NCBI GenBank assembly: GCA_023394965.1
Contig: JAEWZX010000022.1
Location: 1 to 27,755, forward strand
Reading direction: 5' to 3'
DNA: 27,755 nucleotides
From: Pseudomonadota bacterium
GTDB taxonomy: Bacteria; Pseudomonadota; Alphaproteobacteria; Sphingomonadales; Sphingomonadaceae
The notes below the pieces were generated by a model. It made no database searches, was not told the origin of the DNA, and saw only the letters and a list, made by a program, of their open reading frames with translations. The position numbers were made by a program, and so were the translations under genes. This document shows, piece by piece, positions 8,381-15,294 of the stretch; within the stretch, counting starts at the first letter, position 1, and every line of letters starts with the position of its first letter.

Positions 8381-10543
8381 GTGATAAAGACTGTTTGCAT
8401 CGTTTCGCAGCTGGCCGTGGCCAGTGTTCTCGGCCTTGCCGCCGCACCCGCGCAGGCACAGGATGCCCCCGCGCCGGACGCGGCCCCGGCCCCGGCCACC
8501 GGCGTTCTTGCAGACAGCAGCACGATCATCGTTACCGGCCGTGCGCAGAAGCTGTACCGGGTCGATGAAACCGTGTCCGGCAAACTGCCCACCGCACCGC
8601 TCGAATCCAGTCAGGTGGTCACCACGATCACCAAGGAACTGATCGAGGATCAGGGCGCGCGCAATGCGCAGGATCTCTACCGCAACATCTCCGGCGTCAG
8701 CGTGTTCAGCTATGCCGGGGTCACCGCCCGCGGCTTCCGGCAGGAAGAAGTGTTCTACGACGGTCTGCGCGGCGATCCCTATGCCGGTTTTTCCGTTCCG
8801 CAGCTGTTCAACATCGAACGGGTGGAATTCCTCAAGGGGCCGTCCGGTATGCTCTATGGTCCCGGCGCACCGGGCGGCATCTTCAATTACGTGACCAAAA
8901 AGGCCGATCCCCGCGCTTTTTCCGCCGAGGTGAAGGCGGTGGCCGGGACGGAAGACCGCTTTGGCGGCTCTGCCGAAATCAACGCGCCGCTGGGCAATGG
9001 CTTCGCGGTTCGCGGTGGCCTGTTCTACGAAGATCGCGGCACCTTCCGCTATAATGCCACATCGCAGACGCTGATCGCCGATACCGGGGTGACGATGGAT
9101 TCCGGCCCGGTCCGGGTCGATATCCAGGCCACCCGTTACGATCAGGATCTCGATGCCAACCGCCTGCGCGGCGTGCCCGTCGATGACGAAGGCAATTTCC
9201 TCACCTCGCGGCGGTGGAACCACAATGAACCGACCGATTATCTGAACCTCAAATCCGATGTGTTCCAGATGCGCGTCGAGGCGGAGCCGGTCGCAGGCCT
9301 CAGCCTGAATGCGACGGCGCGGTACAATGATGCCCAGGAAGTGCAGCAATATCACGAACCGCGCGGCCTGTTCGATTCCGACGGCGACGGTAAGGTCGAT
9401 GCCACCATCCGCGAATTCCGCGATCAGTTGAGGACCGAGGAATCATGGTCGTTCGGCGGCAATGCCGTATGGTCTGCCGATTTGACCGACAGTGTGCGCA
9501 ACCGCCTGCTGCTGGGGGCCGACCATTTCATGGGCGACACCTATTTCCAGGGCCGGTCCCTGCGCGGCACCACGGTGGCCACACCGGGGCTGCCGGGTCC
9601 GCTGAGCCTGTTCGATCCGCAATATGGCCAGACCGATCCATCCACCTACAATGAAATTCCGTTCCGCATTACCGATACCGAAATCAGGCGGACCGGCTTT
9701 TACCTGCTCGACGAACTGACCATCGGTCGGCTGATCGTGACCGGCGGCATCCGCCGGGACAGGTTCACCGACAATGCCGATGGCACCGTGTTCAAGGATA
9801 GCAAGACGACCTATCGCGGCGGTCTGGTCTATCGCATCACCGACGATATTTCCGCTTTCGGGCAATATGCCACCAGCTTCGAACCGCAGAGTGCGGAATC
9901 GCAGAACCCGCTGGCGGGCGGCCCCTTTGCGCCGACATCGGGCGACATTTACGAAGGCGGGATCAAGACTGCGCTGTTCGGCGGCAGAATCCAGTCTTCG
10001 CTATCGGCCTATCGCATTACCCGGTCGAACATTCTCCAGGCCGATCCGCGCGGGGATGTCGACAATGATGGGGTCGACGATCTGCTGTCCATCGGTGAAA
10101 TCACCAGCAAGGGCATCGAATTCGATCTGGCTGCCGATATCACGCCCGACTGGGTGCTGACGGTGGCCTATGGCTATAACGATACCAAAATCACCGGCGA
10201 CAATGGCGGAGGCGGTTTTGCCAACAATGTGGGCGATCGTTTCGCCAATGCGCCCGAACACCAGCTCGGTTTCTGGACGCGGTATCAGTTCCCCGCCGCA
10301 GGATTCGCCGTGGCGCTGGGTGGCGATTACGTTTCCGAACGCGTCAGCATCAGCGGGCAGCCGGTCAAACCCTATATGATCTTCGATGCTTCGCTGATCT
10401 ATGAAGTCGGCCCGTTCCGCGCGCTGGTCAGGGTCGATAATCTGTTCGACAAGACTTATGCGTCGTCGGGCTTCGTCGATCGCACCGGGCATTTCCCCGG
10501 CGCGCCGCGTTCTGCCTTCCTTGAGGTCGGCTACAGCTTCTGA
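8381..10543 (+). CDS. TonB-dependent siderophore receptor
   Basis: This 720-residue outer-membrane receptor belongs to the siderophore group (TonB-siderophore type, FhuA/FecA/FpvA-like). It has a signal peptide ending PAQA near 26, a Pro/Ala linker, and a TonB-box-like STIIVTG at 47-53. The plug is at about 65-175 (NAQDLYRNISGVSV, RGFRQEEVFYDGLRG, IERVEFLKGPSGMLYG), and a barrel ends in LEVGYSF. The start is GTG 8381, with AGGGG at 8371-8375 as ribosome binding site; the signal peptide begins there. A candidate Fur box lies just upstream. Its TGA overlaps the ATG of the PepSY protein by one base. The siderophore cannot be named; hydroxamate or ferric citrate types are possible. Confidence 0.93.
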   Translation: MIKTVCIVSQLAVASVLGLAAAPAQAQDAPAPDAAPAPATGVLADSSTIIVTGRAQKLYRVDETVSGKLPTAPLESSQVVTTITKELIEDQGARNAQDLYRNISGVSVFSYAGVTARGFRQEEVFYDGLRGDPYAGFSVPQLFNIERVEFLKGPSGMLYGPGAPGGIFNYVTKKADPRAFSAEVKAVAGTEDRFGGSAEINAPLGNGFAVRGGLFYEDRGTFRYNATSQTLIADTGVTMDSGPVRVDIQATRYDQDLDANRLRGVPVDDEGNFLTSRRWNHNEPTDYLNLKSDVFQMRVEAEPVAGLSLNATARYNDAQEVQQYHEPRGLFDSDGDGKVDATIREFRDQLRTEESWSFGGNAVWSADLTDSVRNRLLLGADHFMGDTYFQGRSLRGTTVATPGLPGPLSLFDPQYGQTDPSTYNEIPFRITDTEIRRTGFYLLDELTIGRLIVTGGIRRDRFTDNADGTVFKDSKTTYRGGLVYRITDDISAFGQYATSFEPQSAESQNPLAGGPFAPTSGDIYEGGIKTALFGGRIQSSLSAYRITRSNILQADPRGDVDNDGVDDLLSIGEITSKGIEFDLAADITPDWVLTVAYGYNDTKITGDNGGGGFANNVGDRFANAPEHQLGFWTRYQFPAAGFAVALGGDYVSERVSISGQPVKPYMIFDASLIYEVGPFRALVRVDNLFDKTYASSGFVDRTGHFPGAPRSAFLEVGYSF

Positions 10544-11799
10544 TGGATATTGCGCGCGACTTTGTGAAAGATCGCCCGGCAAGGGCGGGTGTGGCGAAGA
10601 AAGCGCCCAAGGCCGCGCGCACATGGTGGGTCGTGCATCAATGGGTGGGGCTCAAGCTCAGCCTGTTCATGACCTTTATCCTGCTCACCGGCACGCTGGC
10701 GGTGGTCAGCCATGAAATCGACTGGGCGCTGCAACCCAGCCTGCGCGTCGCGCCATCCAGTGTGGAAGGCCCGGTGGCCTGGGCCTCCATTGCCGAAAAT
10801 GCCCAGCGCTATCCCGGCGTCGCGGGGGTGGAAGCGATAGAAGCACCCACCGCTTCGGCCTTCGCGGCCAGGGTGATAATCCGGTATCCGGATGATACTT
10901 ACGGATTTCTCCATGCCCATCCGACGACCGGGACCATTCAGGGCACCGGGCCGTGGGTGGGGGCGCAGCGCGTGCTCAGAAACATGCACCGGCATCTGAA
11001 TTTGCCGACCAAGCTGGGCGTGCCCATCGTAACATCGCTGGCCTTTCTCCTGCTGGTCAGCCTGGTCAGTTCCTTCGTCGTCTACAAGCGCTGGTGGCGC
11101 GGCTTTACCAAGCCGCTGCGCAATCGCGATGCACGGACCTGGTGGGGCGATTTCCATCGCCTTGCCGGTGTCTGGTCGCTGTGGTTCATCGCCCTGATTT
11201 CCCTGACCGGGGTGTGGTATTTCGTCGAAAGCTTGGGGCTGGGCGCCCCGCCGCCACCGCGGGTTGCGGCAGAAGACATTGCCAGCTCTCCCACCGACAG
11301 GACCGATATCGCCGCCGCGGTTGCAGCGGGGCTGAAAGCCTATCCCGGCCTACGCCCGCAGCAGCTTGTCATGCCCGAAGGCGATAGCCCCGTGCTTGTC
11401 ATCCACGGCGATTATGAAGCCGCGCTGGTCCGGCCACGGTCCAACACCGTCTGGGTCGATACGCGCAATGCCAGGGTCCTGCTCAAGACCGATGGCCGCG
11501 ACATGAGTGTGCATCAGCGGATCGGTGAAATGGCCGATCCACTGCATTTCGGGAATTTCGGCGGGTACTGGACCAAGATTCCCTGGTTCCTCTTCGGGCT
11601 GGCGATGACCGGCCTGTCGGTGTCGGGGGCGGCGATCTATTCGCTCAGGATCGGGCGCGACCGCGACCGCGCGGTGCGCCTGTCGCGCAGTTTTGCAGGA
11701 ATGTGGCAGGGCATGGGCCGCTGGCGCTGGCTTTCGGTCGCGATGCTGGCGATCGGGGTGATCTTCCTGCAGTTTCTCATTTTTCAGATCGGGCAGTAG
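10543..11799 (+). CDS. PepSY-associated TM protein, putative siderophore-iron reductase
   Basis: This 418-residue inner-membrane protein of the PepSY_TM family resembles PiuB/FegB-type proteins, which are found with siderophore receptors and are thought to reduce or release iron after uptake. Five hydrophobic helices are visible at about 37-57, 160-181, 208-228, 346-367 and 395-414, with PepSY-like periplasmic loops between them. Conserved-looking His residues sit near membrane boundaries (His32, His57, His149 and His151, His205, His324, His335) and could bind haem or metal. The ATG overlaps the stop of the receptor gene by one base, so the two genes form one translationally coupled unit, probably iron-regulated. 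The family and membrane topology are clear; the reductase role is inferred. Confidence 0.88.
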   Translation: MDIARDFVKDRPARAGVAKKAPKAARTWWVVHQWVGLKLSLFMTFILLTGTLAVVSHEIDWALQPSLRVAPSSVEGPVAWASIAENAQRYPGVAGVEAIEAPTASAFAARVIIRYPDDTYGFLHAHPTTGTIQGTGPWVGAQRVLRNMHRHLNLPTKLGVPIVTSLAFLLLVSLVSSFVVYKRWWRGFTKPLRNRDARTWWGDFHRLAGVWSLWFIALISLTGVWYFVESLGLGAPPPPRVAAEDIASSPTDRTDIAAAVAAGLKAYPGLRPQQLVMPEGDSPVLVIHGDYEAALVRPRSNTVWVDTRNARVLLKTDGRDMSVHQRIGEMADPLHFGNFGGYWTKIPWFLFGLAMTGLSVSGAAIYSLRIGRDRDRAVRLSRSFAGMWQGMGRWRWLSVAMLAIGVIFLQFLIFQIGQ

Positions 11800-11847
11800 A
11801 TCCGGCGGCGCAGTCGCGCAAAGGCGCGGGGCAGGGGCGGATTTTCC
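11800..11847 (+). terminator. Candidate terminator after the PepSY gene
   Basis: Immediately after the PepSY stop, ATCCG (11800-11804) can pair with CGGAT (11838-11842), enclosing an inner TCGCGC/GCGCGG stem (11814-11819 with 11824-11829, loop AAAG). The outer stem is followed by TTTCC. It is imperfect but well placed. Confidence 0.35.
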
Positions 11848-11926
11848 TACTCCCCGGGCGGCGTGATAGCCTTGGCCGGACAATCCATCCGGAGACGAGG
11901 GAAAATGTATCGCGCCGCTGCCGCCT

Positions 11927-12061
11927 GCAAGCTGACAGCCATAAGCCACAAGCCGACATTTCACGCCTGCAAGCCGACAAGGCGCTGGTGCAAGGCGACA
12001 GGTCGCGGACGCAAGCCGACGGGCAAACCGCACAAGCTGACGCCGGATCGTGCAAGCCGAC
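11927..12061. repeat. 21-bp phased repeat array, seven copies of RCAAGCYGAC
   Basis: A 10-base core RCAAGCYGAC (copy 4 reads GCAAGGCGAC) starts at 11927, 11948, 11969, 11990, 12011, 12032 and 12052. Steps are 21, 21, 21, 21, 21 and 20 bases. The 11-base segments between cores differ in sequence but hold their length. The array fills the convergent intergenic region between the PepSY and thioesterase genes, so it is not obviously a promoter of either. All three plus frames and the minus frames show 7-residue periodicity. The frame Q-A-D (caa gcy gac) and the minus-strand frame S-A-C absorb most core variation at third codon positions. ATG 11905, preceded by GGAG and GAGGG, opens a different plus frame with K-(L/P/A)-T heptads, but that frame runs on as antisense of the thioesterase. 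I cannot decide between a decayed or unusual small repeat protein and a DNA or RNA element. Confidence 0.85.
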
Positions 12062-12129
12062 TATTTTTGTCTCTGGACAGTGTAACACCCGGTCCATGTC
12101 TCGGCGGGTGGGCGGCGAAACGGGCCGAA

Positions 12130-13059
12130 TCAGTCGGCCTTCTTCGCGCGTTGGCGCATCATCCCTTCCTGCGCCACGCTGGCGACCAGTTCGCCCGTGC
12201 GGTTGAAGATGTGGCCCCGGTTGAAACCCCTGCCGCCGCCGCTCCACGGTGCATCGGTGACATAGAGCAGCCATTCGTCGGCGCGGGCGGGGCGGTGGAA
12301 CCAGATGGCGTGGTCCAGGCTGGCGCCCACCAGTTCGCCACGCATCCAGCTCAGCCCATGGGGCAGTGCGCTGGTGCCCAGCAGGGTGAAATCGCTGGCA
12401 TAGGCGATGACCGCGCGGTGGAGGGCCGCATTCTCCTCGATCGGGGGCAGCGGGGCGACGGTGCGGAACCAGCTATGCGCGCGCGGTTCGCGCGGTTCGC
12501 TGTTCATCCAGTGCAACCGGTCGACCGTGCGCATGTCGATCGGGCGCGGGCGCAGGACCAGGCTGCGCTGCTGCTCGCTCATCCGGTCGCCGCGCTGTTC
12601 GACCATGATCCGGCGCATCTCCATGTCGCTTTTCAGCTCTTCGGGCGGGGCGACATCGGGCATGGTCACATCGTCGTGCGACAGGCCATCCTCCGGCCGC
12701 TGGAAACTGGCGGTCAGGTTCAGGATCGCCCGCGTGTCGCCATCCCTGTCGGGCTGGCTGGCCACGACCCGGCGGTTGGCAAAGCTGCGCCCGTCGAAAT
12801 CGCGCGCGGTGCGATAGGCGATATCCACGCCTTCCTCGCCGCCGCGCAGGAAATAGGCATGCAGCGAATGCGCCTCCAGCCCTTCCGGCGCGGTGGCCTG
12901 TGCGGCCTGCAGCGCCTGCGCGATCACCTGCCCGCCGAATACGCGCCCGACCCCGCCGGGCTGTTGGGGGGCGGTAAAGGCATCTTCGCCATCGCGGGTC
13001 ACGGTCAGCAGGCTGACAAGGCCTGCGACAAGCTCTTCGGGGGTCTGTTCTTCACTCAC
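12130..13059 (-). CDS. tesB: Acyl-CoA thioesterase II (TesB family)
   Basis: This 309-residue double-hotdog enzyme is predicted to hydrolyse acyl-CoA esters to free fatty acid and CoA in the cytoplasm. The N-terminal hotdog shows RVFGGQVIAQAL (39-50) and SLHAYFLRGG (65-74). The C-terminal hotdog shows YASDFTLLG (220-228) and ASLDHAIWFHR (246-256). Aligning by motif with E. coli TesB, the catalytic set Asp204-Thr228-Gln278 corresponds to Asp223, Ser247 and Gln297 here, with Ser replacing Thr. The start is GTG 13059; the upstream sequence GCAGGC is a weak ribosome binding site. It lies 67 bases downstream of the JmjC-like gene on the same strand and faces the 21-bp repeat array at its 3' end. 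Confidence 0.93.
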   Translation of the reverse strand: MSEEQTPEELVAGLVSLLTVTRDGEDAFTAPQQPGGVGRVFGGQVIAQALQAAQATAPEGLEAHSLHAYFLRGGEEGVDIAYRTARDFDGRSFANRRVVASQPDRDGDTRAILNLTASFQRPEDGLSHDDVTMPDVAPPEELKSDMEMRRIMVEQRGDRMSEQQRSLVLRPRPIDMRTVDRLHWMNSEPREPRAHSWFRTVAPLPPIEENAALHRAVIAYASDFTLLGTSALPHGLSWMRGELVGASLDHAIWFHRPARADEWLLYVTDAPWSGGGRGFNRGHIFNRTGELVASVAQEGMMRQRAKKAD

Positions 13060-13126
13060 GCCTGCGGCTTTGCGGTGGGTTTACGTTTGCGTCAAGCACC
13101 GGCCTTGGCGGCGGGCGTCGATTTGC

Positions 13127-13996
13127 TCAGAGAAAGGCCTTGCGCCACGCCCGGAACGCCAGCGCCTTGGCGCGGCTGGTGGCCGGCCAGCGCCCGGGCG
13201 CGCGGGGGCGGAACCCCCATTTGCGCACGATGCCGTTGAAACAGCGCGCATCGGCTTCGGCATAACTCCATTCGCTGCGCCAGGTGATCGACAGCGAAAT
13301 CGAACTCTCCCGCCCGTTGCGCACGAAATGGGGGGCCATGACGGGGACATATACGGCCTCGCCCGGATCGATGCCGATGGGCATCCCGCCGGCCAGCAGA
13401 TCGTCGGCCCAGGGCAGTTCGCGCGGGCCGCCAAGGTGATAGCTCTCGTGCACCTCGTCGGGGGCATAGGTGGGATCGCCCGCCGGGAACTGGGTCATCA
13501 CCTTGCTGCCCTTCAGCTGCAGCAGGATGTTGTGTTCGGGATCGAAATGATAGGGCGTGACCGCATTCGGGCTGGAAATGAAGATGAAGCCCTGCGGCGT
13601 CAGCATGGTGCCGGTCGTCACTTCGATCATCGGCCGCATCTCTTCCAGCAGCGCCATCAGCAGGGCGCGGTATGCCGGCACCTGTTCGATGTTCTTGAGC
13701 ACCGCCCAGCTGTTGCTGGTGGCGATATGGCGAATGGTATCGCCAATGGTCAGGCCGTTGGACCCCGGCTTCCCATCCACGCCCACCGGCAGATCGCCGC
13801 GATTGTACTCGATCGATGCTTCGGGCAGCGCTTCGCCCAGGCGGGCCAGCGCATCCAGCGCCAGCCGGTCGTCATGCTGCAGCGTGTGCCGCAGGACATG
13901 CGGCCGTTCTGGATAATCGCGGGCGAATGCAGCGTATGATTCAGCCGAGAACACACGCCTCTGGCCATCGGCCGGCGCTATCTGATCTACGGTCAC
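13127..13996 (-). CDS. JmjC/cupin-like Fe(II)/2-oxoglutarate-type oxygenase
   Basis: This 289-residue cupin-like protein has a JmjC-type metal site: HFD at 150-152 within TPYHFDPEHN, and a distal His223 in APHFVRNG. Such proteins are typically Fe(II)/2-oxoglutarate-dependent hydroxylases; the substrate is unknown. I choose GTG 13996 because it forms a GTGA overlap with the stop of the upstream acyltransferase gene (13993-13995) and follows GGGAGAAG at good spacing. An alternative GTG at 14011 would add five residues but lies upstream of that Shine-Dalgarno. The C-terminus is basic (AFRAWRKAFL). Tight coupling to the acyltransferase suggests the two proteins act on one substrate. Family assignment is good; specific function is not. 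Confidence 0.8.
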   Translation of the reverse strand: MTVDQIAPADGQRRVFSAESYAAFARDYPERPHVLRHTLQHDDRLALDALARLGEALPEASIEYNRGDLPVGVDGKPGSNGLTIGDTIRHIATSNSWAVLKNIEQVPAYRALLMALLEEMRPMIEVTTGTMLTPQGFIFISSPNAVTPYHFDPEHNILLQLKGSKVMTQFPAGDPTYAPDEVHESYHLGGPRELPWADDLLAGGMPIGIDPGEAVYVPVMAPHFVRNGRESSISLSITWRSEWSYAEADARCFNGIVRKWGFRPRAPGRWPATSRAKALAFRAWRKAFL

Positions 13997-15168
13997 CGGG
14001 TCTTCTCCCACCTGCGGGCTTCAATGGTTGTCAACATGGTCCCCACCCCCCTGCGGATCCGCCCGCCCAAGGGGATGGAAACGGCGGCGATTTCGCGGCG
14101 GTCGTCCCAGATCTGTTCGATCATCGGATGGCCTGCAGCCGCGCAGCTATCGGTCGTCTCGATGTCGTCGCGGTCCAGCAAGGCGAGGTTTTCGACCTGC
14201 AACAGCATGCCTGGCGACAGCTTGTAGAGCGCCTCATCGAAAGCAGTCTTGAAACTGTGGGCGAGCGGCGGAGTGATGAAATTGCACAGCATGGCGATCG
14301 GCTTGCCGTCGATATGGAAGGCCAGACGTTCCAGCTTTCCCTCGCCCGCGGCGCCTTGCAGGCTTGCGCGGAAAAAGGCGGCAGTTTGCCGCGTACTGGT
14401 GAGCGAGGAGCCCTCCTTCCCCTTCCAGCCCGCATGCTCGAGCGCGAGAAACTGGTCGATCCAGCTATCGAGACCGTCGCTGCCCTGCGTGCGGGTGAAC
14501 ACGAGGCTGCCGCTCTCTTCAAGCCGCCGTCGCTTGCGCAACAGTTCCTTGCGGCGTTTTTTGCCAAGGATGCCGACCAGATGGTCTTCAGGCGATTTGC
14601 CCCGGCGTAGGCTTGCCCGGCGGAGGCGGTGTACCACCTTGCACGCGCGCCGTTCCCCTTCGCAAACCCTGGACAGAGCCGCGACGGCGGCACCGTCGGC
14701 AGGCAGTGCGGCGATATGGAGAAACAGGCTGGGCCGCCAATTCCGGTCTGCCCAAGCGAGCAGGGCGGACCAGAAAGTCTCTGCATGGTCCGCAGCAATC
14801 AGCGGCTCGCCGCAAAAGCTGTTGGGATGCAGCCAGTTGCCGATATGGGGCAGGGAATGGCCGTGATAGTCACGCGTGCGTTGCAGCGGCATGACTGCGA
14901 CCAACACGCCATCCACAACCAGCATTGCGAGATGGATTCTGCCAGCGCGATCGAACTGTTCGAACGAGGGCATTACTAACCAGTGTTCGCCAAATGGGTT
15001 GGGCGTTGCGGCAGAACCGGCAAGCCTGCGCCAGGATTCTACGAATTCCGGCGTCGCCGCCTGCGTCCAGGGCCGCACCGAAAAGCCATTTGGATGGACA
15101 GGACGCACCGCAACGCTGGCGGATGCATCGCGCCGCCGTTCTTCGGTCAGATCTTCCATCCGCGTCAA
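13993..15168 (-). CDS. GNAT-type acyltransferase of the FemAB/BioF2-like (Acetyltransf_6) group
   Basis: This 391-residue protein resembles the FemAB-like/CelD-like N-acyltransferases (BioF2-like domain). Features include a strongly basic segment KKRRKELLRKRRRLEE (203-218) and the family-typical stretch SFKTAFDEALYKLSPGMLL (305-323), with a GNAT core of about 190-345. Such enzymes transfer acyl or aminoacyl groups to amines of lipids, sugars or peptides; the substrate here is unknown. The start may be TTG 15168, which has AGAGGGGG about 9 bases upstream, or ATG 15159, which would give 388 residues. The stop overlaps the GTG of the JmjC-like gene by four bases. It is separated from hppA upstream by a terminator, so it probably has its own promoter. 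Confidence 0.8.
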   Translation of the reverse strand: MTRMEDLTEERRRDASASVAVRPVHPNGFSVRPWTQAATPEFVESWRRLAGSAATPNPFGEHWLVMPSFEQFDRAGRIHLAMLVVDGVLVAVMPLQRTRDYHGHSLPHIGNWLHPNSFCGEPLIAADHAETFWSALLAWADRNWRPSLFLHIAALPADGAAVAALSRVCEGERRACKVVHRLRRASLRRGKSPEDHLVGILGKKRRKELLRKRRRLEESGSLVFTRTQGSDGLDSWIDQFLALEHAGWKGKEGSSLTSTRQTAAFFRASLQGAAGEGKLERLAFHIDGKPIAMLCNFITPPLAHSFKTAFDEALYKLSPGMLLQVENLALLDRDDIETTDSCAAAGHPMIEQIWDDRREIAAVSIPLGGRIRRGVGTMLTTIEARRWEKTR

Positions 15169-15230
15169 TTGTCACCGCCCCCTCTGCGAACGATAGCATA
15201 TAATGAGGCGGCTTAAACTTGCTTAACGTC

Positions 15231-15267
15231 AAAAAAGGCAAGGACGGCGACATCCGCGGATGCCGCC
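15231..15267 (-). terminator. Rho-independent terminator of hppA
   Basis: On the minus strand after the hppA stop, GGCG-A-CATCC (15246-15255) pairs with GGATG-C-CGCC (15258-15267): nine pairs with one mismatch and a tight CGCG turn. A run of six T on the minus strand (15236-15231) follows nine bases later. The GC stem plus T-run supports an intrinsic terminator, although the T-run is offset. Confidence 0.6.
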
Positions 15268-15294
15268 GCCCCCGATCGTTAAAGCAGGGACAGA

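Noticed and set aside
11927..12061. CRISPR array
   Set aside because: The repeated core is only 10 bases with 11-base intervals, far below CRISPR repeat and spacer lengths, and no cas gene is present.
11863..13239. A long plus frame running from the 21-bp repeats through the thioesterase gene
   Set aside because: From 12130 on it is antisense to a clear TesB gene; only the repeat part is of interest.
15169..15230. Sigma-70 promoter for the acyltransferase gene (TTGACG and TATATG on the minus strand)
   Set aside because: The spacing between the two elements is about 24 bases, too long for a standard promoter.
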